NCBI GenBank assembly: GCA_009192285.1
Contig: CM018605.1
Coordinates: 2,211,247-2,275,246 of the forward strand
Reading direction: 5' to 3'
DNA from: Morchella semilibera
Taxonomy: Eukaryota > Ascomycota > Pezizomycetes > Pezizales > Morchellaceae
DNA: 64,000 bases
The notes under the pieces were generated by a model. The model was not told the origin of the DNA, ran no database searches, and saw only the letters and a program-made list of their open reading frames with translations. Within the stretch, counting starts at the first letter, position 1. Every line of letters begins with the position of its first letter. Both the position numbers and the translations under genes were made by a program. Below are positions 57,753-64,000 of the stretch, piece after piece.

Positions 57753-59506
57753 ATGCCTAACGCGTATGCAACCCCTCCATTGTCATTTTCCCTATAGACG
57801 CGCGATATGGCCTCCGCTCGCTGGGCTTGTCTTTTTCAGTCCCCGGGAGGGGAAGACAAGCCAGCTCGATTTTCACTTCTCCTGGTATTCTCAAGGATTT
57901 TGTCCCTCTTAGAGAGACAATTGGTTTAAGAGATGCCGGGGTTTTGGGTTGAAACCGTCTTAAATGACTTTTTCTTCCTCAAATATATACTGTCCTACAC
58001 TTGATCCTCGAGTTATTGGAAACAATATAGTCGGGTTCATCTGTTCGTACATGTTCTTCTCCCATGGTCATACCTCGGGGTGTTGTTGGATAAGTTTGCA
58101 GCTTCCATGATTTCCATCTCTCCGTACATCTTTACGGTGTACAGAAGGGCTCTGGCCAGGACAGCCATTCTCACCAATTAAATCAATCATAGTCGAGTTA
58201 GATTCTAGCCTTATGAGATAGCACAGAAATTAATCTTCTTGTTGCTTATACTCGGCGCTGTCTTGACTTCATTATTTATTTTGCGGGAACGGCCATACTA
58301 ATGTTTTGCTACGTTTTCTTCTTTTTTGCGTGGGATTAACAGGACGGTTCCCACCCAAGACCAGATCCTTGTCCCCGAGACCCTTCTCAAGAAGCGCAAG
58401 GCCAATGAGAAGACCACTCAGGAGCGTGCCACCGAGGCTGCGGCCCGCAAGAAGGTTCGTTAACCCCATAAAGGTGGATGGGTACGATAAGGGGAGGAGG
58501 GTATTTGATGATGAAACCAATTAAACATGTAGACTAGCCCTATCGGCGATGTTGTCATTGTTAACCATCTTTCGGGACTGAGAATAATAAACCTTCTTTT
58601 GGCAATCTTGGGGTTTCTTTTGTCGTGGCTGAATTATGCTAACGTTTTTTCGGGAATCTAGGCCAACAAGGAGAAGCGCGCCACTATCTTCCAGCGTGCT
58701 GAGAAGTACGTGAAGGAGTACCGTGACGCTGAGCGCGAGAAGATCCGTGTCTCCCGCCAGGCTAAACTCGAGGGCTCTTTCTACGTCCCCGCCCAGCCCA
58801 AGCTCGTCTTCGTTATCCGTATCAAGGGTATCAATAAGATCGCTCCTAAGCCCCGCAAGATCCTCCAGTTACTTCGTCTTCTACAGATCAACAACGCTGT
58901 CTTCGTCCGCCTTACCAAGGCTACTCTTGAGATGCTCCGCGTTGTGGAGCCATGGATCGCCTACGGTGAGCCTAACCTCAAGAGCGTCCGTGAGCTTATC
59001 TACAAGCGTGGATATGGAAAGATCGATCGCCAGAGAATTGCCTTGGTATGTGCCCTTTAATAATCATAAAAATTTAGCCCTTGGCCTGCCTCAGTTCTGC
59101 CCTCAATGATGAAGAATTTCGGATGTAAATCACTACTATATATGTCCAAGAGCGCAAAACCATGTGGATATTTTCCGTTGCCTTCCTTCTGAGCCCCTAT
59201 TAGCCTTCTCCACATGTATATTAGCTGTGCAACTTGCTAGTACACCTAACTGACTTGCTATAGACCGACAACAAGCTCATTGAGGAGTCCCTCGGTCAAT
59301 ACGGTATCATCTCCATCGAGGATCTTATCCACGAGATCTTCACTGTCGGCCCCAACTTCAAACAGGCCTCCAATTTCTTGTGGCCATTCAAGCTCTCTTC
59401 CCCTACTGGTGGATTCAGAGCCCGCAAGTTCCAGCACTTCGTTGAGGGTGGTGACCTTGGTGACCGTGAGCAATTCATCAACGGCTTGATCCGCCAGATG
59501 AACTAA
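57753..59506 (+). CDS. RPL7: 60S ribosomal protein L7 (uL30)
   Basis: Large cytosolic ribosomal subunit protein. Four exons, 57753-57763, 58343-58454, 58662-59045 and 59264-59506, give 249 residues, normal for L7. The N-terminus [19 protein letters not shown] is followed by the basic arm [20 protein letters not shown], then [59 protein letters not shown] and [20 protein letters not shown], ending [19 protein letters not shown]. Codon use is strongly C-biased in exon 3, as in a highly expressed gene. The introns are unusually long for this window (579, 207 and 218 nt); introns 2 and 3 contain C/D box snoRNAs and intron 1 a strong hairpin. The 11-nt first exon carries the ATG. Confidence 0.97.
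57821..57864 (+). other. stable hairpin in RPL7 intron 1
   Basis: GGCTTGTCTT at 57824-57833 pairs with AAGACAAGCC at 57853-57862, extended by CT/AG outside; inside, TCCCC pairs with GGGGA around a GGGA loop. It lies 60 nt after the 5' splice site. Could be a splicing regulator or part of an unrecognised non-coding RNA. Confidence 0.55.
58500..58593 (+). ncRNA. C/D box snoRNA in RPL7 intron 2 (25S Gm805 guide)
   Basis: C box ATGATGA at 58508-58514 and D box CTGA at 58578-58581 are flanked by a short terminal pairing (GGT/ACC and ATT/AAT). The 13 nt ACCATCTTTCGGG at 58564-58576, one base before the D box, are perfectly complementary to the conserved 25S rRNA segment CCCGAAAGATGGT. The fifth base upstream of the D box pairs with the G of CCCG, which is G805 in yeast numbering, the site of snR39B. 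Budding yeast hosts the neighbouring-site guides snR39 and snR59 (A807) in RPL7 introns. rRNA sequence and numbering are from memory. Confidence 0.8.
59098..59200 (+). ncRNA. C/D box snoRNA in RPL7 intron 3 (18S Am420 guide)
   Basis: C box ATGATGA at 59106-59112 and D box CTGA at 59189-59192. The 12 nt GTTGCCTTCCTT at 59177-59188, directly before the D box, pair with the 18S rRNA segment AAGGAAGGCAGC (one G-U pair). The fifth base upstream of the D box meets A420 in yeast numbering, a known 2'-O-methylation site guided by snR52 in yeast. The terminal stem is weak, so ends are approximate. rRNA sequence and numbering are from memory. Confidence 0.75.
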
Positions 59507-59829
59507 AGGGATGATAGAGGGATATGGGTTGTTAAATAAAATAACATTCTTTTTTGCTTCAATTTATGCGGGAATGGGATGGCGTTTTCTTGTTTCTACT
59601 TGGAGAGGTTGTCCGAACGTGATATTGATTGCTGAATCGTAATTGTAAAAACGTAACATAGGGTGGTGAGTTTTCAATGTGTATTCCTGCCACCAGAGGG
59701 CATTGGTTCCCGGGGATTAAGTCAACACCCATCACTCGGACTGTTGCTCATCACAGTAAAAATGCCCTTGCATGTAATACTCCAATATCGACAATCCAAT
59801 ATCTTAACTATACTACAATGTCATACTCA
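59507..59829. other. convergent 3' gap RPL7/mS29
   Basis: 323 bp between convergent stop codons; AT-rich, presumably both 3' untranslated regions. Nothing else seen. Confidence 0.5.
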
Positions 59830-61355
59830 CTAGTGCTTCAACCTCAAGCACCCCTTAAATAGCTCTGCGGGGTTCCCACTGCTCAGCGCGTAGCTCTCTG
59901 TCACGGTCTCCAATGTCACTGAACCCTTATATATTCCGCCCGCATTGTACCAATCCATCAAAGTCTTGACCTCTTCCCTCCTCAAGGGCGAGCATTTAAT
60001 AGTCTTCGCACCTGCGATACTTGGCGCAATACGCTCGTCGACCTTATCCCAAGGCCCTGGCTTCTCACCATTTAGTGCGAGAGTGAGGTCGGGGGTACGC
60101 GGGGAAGGAGCAGTCGCAGCGATAGTAAGACCCCGCGGGAAGTTCTTAGTTCCATTGAGGTATGAGAGGAAGATATTTGGAATACCAAGGTCGTGTGCGT
60201 GTATTTTCGCAAAGTTCGTATCGCGGTTCTCGCTGGGACGGGAGATGAGGCTAAGATTGTCGAGGGCAAAGAGGACAGGAGGGCTATAAAGAGAAATAAC
60301 TTAGCCACTGAGTCTTCTAAAAGATGCACGGCTCGGGGAGTACCGGTCAGCCATTGATAGCTCGGCGATTAGGGCCATGAAGATGTCATGTGACACTGTT
60401 GAGTCTTCGATACCAGCGTCAACGAGCTTGAGGAGTGTTGAGAATGTCTTCTCGGTTTTGCCAACTTTATGGGATGTTGTAGATTTAGTGATTTTAAGCA
60501 ATGGTAGATTTGCCTTTTGGATACGCTGCAAGAGGGCTTGTGTGTATTCCCTCTGGACCCACACGTTCCAATGTGTATCATATTCGTATCCTGTATGCCC
60601 AAGCACTAATTCCAAGGCTTTGGGAGTATTAATAGCTAGATAGATATACGCGTGGGTAGGGAGGAGGAGGAGGTACAATTTGGAATGGAGATGACGATCC
60701 AGTCGCTCTGGAAAGCCCATGCCATTGCTTGTGCTAATAAAATACTTCTCCCACTCCCTTGAACACCATCCAAGATACGACGTTCTTGTAACTCGGCTCC
60801 TGTAAGACGAGCTTCATTAATCGCATTAATCAATTCCCCGACCTCTGTGCTCTCCTTCCTGACTAATGTTCCCGGCTTCTGAAAATATGGCCAGTGCTGC
60901 CCCTTCTTAAAGGCCTCGGTGCTTCGCAATTTGTCCACCACCGGTCCTGGGATCTCAAACACCGTATTCTCAGTTTCCGGGTTCCCCGCTAGCTCCTTTG
61001 CCATCACAGGAAGGGTGATCGCCGGGGCATTGGTGTTACTAAGGACAATGGTATTCTTAATGGCTTTGCGCTGACCGTCTAGGTAGTGTTGCTTTTTTAC
61101 CGGGATATCCTTCTTTTTTCGCTTGTGCTGGAACTTATTGGAAGACGCGCGCTGCTTGGCAGCGATCGCTTTTAGGTTCTTCACATTACCGCCTTTTTGG
61201 GTGTTGGCCTTTTTGGGGGGGGTTGCCAGGAGGGCGGATGATGTGGTGAGAGAAGCAGCAGCTCCAAGGGTCGGGAAGGTTCGCGGAAGATGTCGCAGAA
61301 GGAGTGGGGGCTGGAGAGCTCCCAGGCAGCGGAATGAGAGCGGTAGGAGGACCAT
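59830..61355 (-). CDS. RSM23: Mitochondrial small-subunit ribosomal protein mS29 (DAP3/Rsm23)
   Basis: GTP-binding protein of the mitochondrial ribosome small subunit, related to human DAP3. Three exons, 61355-60677, 60635-60344 and 60283-59830, give 474 residues. The N-terminus MVLLPLSFRCLGALQPPLLL with many basic residues fits mitochondrial import. Family blocks are GPVVDKLRSTEAFKKGQHWP, the P-loop region LDGVQGSGRSILLAQAMAWA, SDWIVISIPNS, LGHTGYEYD, REYTQALLQRI, PPVLFALDNLSLISR, the short motif IHAHDL, and a C-terminus around GPWDKVDERIAPSIAGAKTI. The usual Walker A lysine (GSGKS/T) is arginine here. Divergent from RRS1, with starts 176 bp apart. Confidence 0.88.
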
Positions 61356-61531
61356 TGAAGAGGTGGTACTGAGATTGACCTGATGGTGGGGTGGGAAGAG
61401 TCTGGTGGGGGTGGTTGCGAATCTGTAGTTACCCTGTCGCGGGGGTGGGTTTTTTTTTTTTTCCCTTCTTGTGAGGCTCAGGAATGCAGACACACTCCGC
61501 AAATATATCCGCAATCGGTATATCTACTACA
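61356..61531. promoter_or_regulatory. compact bidirectional promoter mS29/RRS1
   Basis: Only 176 bp separate the two ATGs. It includes a T12 tract at 61450-61461 that could keep the region free of nucleosomes. Sharing suggests co-expression of mitochondrial and cytosolic ribosome production; this is inference. Confidence 0.5.
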
Positions 61532-62312
61532 ATGCCCACAGAAATGGAAATAGATAGCAAAGTGGAGAGACTGTATGTTCTAACCTCGTTGCCTTTCCTT
61601 CTAGGATCATTAATACTAATACTATGCCTAGACCTGTCCTCGTGGAAAAGCCAATCCCTCTCGATTTCGACATGGGCAATCTCTGCGCTTTCGACACCAA
61701 CCCTCTCGACCCTACAGCCTACAAAGAATCGCTTGAGCAGTGCCTCCGTGAAGCAGCTCGTGACGGCGCACAGGCACTCATCAATCAGGTCTTAACCACA
61801 ATTACACTAAAGAGCACTCCCGATGGTGTATACGCTGAGCTACCGGAACCAATGACACCATTACCAAGAGAAAAACCAATTCCAAAGGCCAAGGAGCCCA
61901 CTAAGTGGTATGTTGTATTTCCTCATTTCCGGCGATTCTTTGTGTCGAGTACTAACTATGCTACAGGGAGCTATTTGCCAAGAAGAAGGGCATCAAGGCT
62001 AAAGAGAAGGATGGTAAGCTCGTATACGACGAGGAGAAGGGCGAATGGGTTCCTAAATGGGGTTACAAGGGTAGAAATAAAGATAGTGAAGGGGACTGGA
62101 TCGTTGAAGTCGATGACAAGAAACTGAAGAAGACCGGTGAGGTGGGAGATATTGATCCAAGGTCCCTGAGCCGGGCAGAGAGAATAGAAAGGATCAAGAA
62201 GAACGAGAGGCAGATGAAGAAGAACGAGAAGAGGGCTGTTGCAGGTGGAAAGGCATGGGCCCCTAAAAAGAACCCCGGTTTAAGGAGAGGTAAATTAGAT
62301 CTAACGAAGTAA
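61532..62312 (+). CDS. RRS1: Ribosome biogenesis regulatory protein RRS1
   Basis: Nucleolar assembly factor that loads the 5S RNP onto pre-60S particles together with Rpf2. Three exons, 61532-61572, 61605-61907 and 61967-62312, give 229 residues. The core VEKPIPLDFDMGNLCAFDTN begins just after the first intron, followed by REKPIPKAKEPTKWELFAKK formed across intron 2, then KDGKLVYDEEKGEWVPKWGY and a Lys-rich tail. These match the RRS1 family end to end. The first intron is only 32 nt (61573-61604); if that is too short to splice, translation could instead begin at the ATG at 61625, giving MPRPVLVEKPIP, which also resembles normal RRS1 starts. The gene is divergent from mS29. Confidence 0.92.
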
Positions 62313-62646
62313 TGAGCTAGTCGGGTTAGGGTGTAATTCCTGTATATGTGTAATATTATTAGGGTTTTAATTCCTGATTACTGAGCTGAACTGAGATCAT
62401 TGCCAAGTATCGATTACATACCTATCATCTGGCATGTAGGACAATATATGTAGTTCTAACCACGCACAACAATCAACCAGCCGGTTACTTATCCCCTGCT
62501 CACAGATATTTGTCAACTCTCAGCAGCCCCGTGCTTGCTTTGCGATATTTCCTGAGCGACCCAGCTTATTCGCGATCGGATGTTAGCAAAATCCACGTAT
62601 AATAATTGCAAGGTTAGGAGCTCTAAGAGACTTCTTTTAGTGACTA

Positions 62647-62829
62647 CAGCAGACTCTCGATATAAGGATATTCGATATAGTGATATTCTCACCAAAAGAA
62701 TATAATTTGCCGGTCCGCAATTGCCATTGTGTTAAGACCCTCTCACTTCGTATATATATATGAGGATAATTCGCTATAAGGATATATTTCTGGCCCCGAC
62801 AGTATCCTTACAGTGAGATCGTACTGTGC
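62647..62829. mobile_element. MITE-like element with pogo/Fot1-type ends
   Basis: The left end, beginning CAGCAGACTCTCGATATAAG, and the reverse complement of the right end agree at about 17 of 24 positions, including TAAGGATA in both. The left end follows a TA dinucleotide (62645-62646). Repeats of GATATAAGGATAT-like wording resemble the ends of fungal pogo/Fot1 transposons. About 183 bp, non-coding, and no right-side TA duplication is left. Confidence 0.5.
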
Positions 62830-63461
62830 ATAGCTATATGTATGTTATACGCCTCTTCTCCTATACATGGGACGGCCAAACCAAGACCAAAGGTTATGTC
62901 TGTGTATGTGTGTGACCCCTTCCCCAAGGAGACTATGTCTCTTGAATCCGTTAATCAACAAGTAGTTTTCTCCGGTTCATTGATTTGTGGCTGCAAACAG
63001 CAGCAATCTCACCGCAAAAGTGCTTTTAGAAATTAGGTCCAGTGTTGTAGTAAGCTTCTGTATTTAAAGAAATAGCTCAATTGTTAGTCTTGGTTCCCTG
63101 GCCCTGCAGTCAAATGTGGGATAGCAAGACCTAATTGCAGGAATTTCACATACTCCATAATTGTCTACATGGTCGAAAGGACAAATCAACCCCATCCCTT
63201 TGTGTTGCCCTTATTGTCCACAACGTATAATGTTCATTTTTAGTTGCAAATCGTTATGTATTTTTGTGGATCAGGATCCATTCTATCAGCTTATCGATAT
63301 ATAGGGATCCTGGCCGAATACGTATGGCTATACCGATATCTTAACAAAGGTAAGTACATGTAATCACCAGCAATCAATTTACCTAAATAAATACAAAAGT
63401 AAAATAGTTTAAAAGCTTAAGTACCATACCAGAAATTTAAATTAATATTGAATTAATTTGT

Positions 63462-63570
63462 TTAGGAGTACCGGAAACCTTGCAACATACCATCGCGGCC
63501 ATGGCCACCTTCTTACCCTGACCTTAATCCTATTGAAGATACTTTACCGCCCGTCCGCATATCTGTATGA
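63462..63570 (+). pseudogene. Tc1/mariner transposase fragment
   Basis: One open segment encodes RPWPPSYPDLNPIED, matching the last catalytic motif of Tc1/mariner DDE transposases (WPPxSPDLNPIE, with the final glutamate catalytic). The frame stops soon after and no upstream catalytic aspartate region is recognisable, so this is a short relic. Confidence 0.7.
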
Positions 63571-63763
63571 GACTAAATAAGGGCTCGATAGCATATAAAA
63601 GCCTGGTATAACCCTCATATTAAAATAGGACTTAATTGAGCCTGGTTTGGAGATTATACTGATATTTGGCACATAATTATAGCCGGATAGGGCTCAATTA
63701 ATAGTCTTTGGGAGAGAAGCGTGAATATAGATATAGGGATTAGGAAAATCTGTAAGCTTTTGA

Positions 63764-63777
63764 GGGTTAGGGTTAGG
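63764..63777 (+). repeat. interstitial telomere-type repeat
   Basis: GGGTTAGGGTTAGG, just over two TTAGGG units, inside the relic-rich tail. Confidence 0.5.
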
Positions 63778-63867
63778 ACTTAGCAGATATCAAACACGCA
63801 CGCCTTCCGTCTCTACACCTCCACACCTTCTTCACCTCCACACCTTCATCTCCACCTCTACCTCCAC

Positions 63868-63947
63868 CTCTACGGCTTTATCTTCATCTTTACGGCTTCA
63901 TTTTCATCTCTACGGCTTCATCTTCATCTCTACGGCTTCATGTCTAT
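63868..63947. repeat. 20-bp tandem repeat (four copies)
   Basis: Four consecutive 20-bp units of the form CTCTACGGCTTCATCTTCAT with one to four mismatches, preceded by a degenerate CTCCACCT-rich array from about 63808. Minisatellite-like. Confidence 0.7.
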
Positions 63948-64000
63948 GCCTTTATCTACGCCCCCGCTGCAATTGAACATCATCGTCCAGACATGAGCTA

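Larger units (their letters stand above)
62313..64000. other. transposon-relic and simple-repeat tail
   Basis: No intact gene. Contains a MITE-like element (62647-62829), a decayed Tc1/mariner transposase fragment (63462-63570), two TTAGGG-type units (63764-63777) and a 20-bp tandem repeat (63868-63947). Confidence 0.6.

Noticed and set aside
1-64000. tRNA, 5S rRNA and CRISPR arrays
   Set aside because: Searched by eye for B-box GGTTCGAATCC-like motifs and for regularly spaced direct repeats; none formed a cloverleaf or array.

Overview
The window is nuclear DNA from a filamentous ascomycete (Pezizomycotina). Genes are split by many short introns, mostly 43-80 nt, with GT..AG ends and CTRAY-type branch sites. 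Every protein I could identify has its closest family form in ascomycetes. Base composition is intermediate and intergenic space is large and repeat-bearing. A truffle or morel-like lineage (Pezizomycetes) is possible, but this is a guess. There is no operon logic, CRISPR or phage content.

Layout, left to right: VPS26 retromer subunit (2235-3560, -); gluconokinase (6455-7149, +); mitochondrial branched-chain 2-oxoacid dehydrogenase E2 (8944-10692, -); the CHD1 chromatin remodeller (11897-17507, -); an NPC2-type lipid transfer protein (20802-21479, -) divergent from the complex I subunit NDUFS5 (21881-22464, +); the replication initiation factor SLD3 (22780-25519, -); a 1006-residue coiled-coil protein (27386-30638, +); IML2 (31626-34123, -) divergent from the proteasome lid peptide SEM1/DSS1 (35071-35513, +); phosphoglycerate kinase (35895-37541, -); a Zn2Cys6 transcription factor (38467-40704, -); a repeat-rich gene desert (40.7-46.5 kb) holding only a secreted But2-domain protein (44090-44899, -); DNA polymerase lambda/POL4 (46575-49299, -); an HST3/HST4 sirtuin (51369-53099, +); mitochondrial aspartate aminotransferase (55618-57293, -) divergent from ribosomal protein L7 (57753-59506, +); mitoribosomal mS29 (59830-61355, -) divergent from RRS1 (61532-62312, +); then a transposon-relic tail (62.3-64 kb).

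The best non-coding find is a pair of C/D box snoRNAs inside RPL7 introns 2 and 3. The intron 2 guide matches the 25S CCCGAAAG segment (predicted Gm805, yeast numbering). The intron 3 guide matches the 18S AAGGAAGGC segment (predicted Am420). The last 7 kb is therefore a ribosome-themed neighbourhood: RPL7, two rRNA methylation guides, a mitoribosomal protein and a ribosome assembly factor.

Other things to check: frame breaks in CHD1, SLD3 and POL4 that consensus introns do not easily explain; several small inverted-repeat elements, including a hairpin family present twice; four copies of an ACCACCGGTGGT-type palindrome within 260 bp; and intergenic DNA saturated with TACATGTA-type motifs. 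Exon boundaries were read by eye from splice signals, reading frame and remembered family alignments, so single boundaries may be wrong even where the gene identity is secure.
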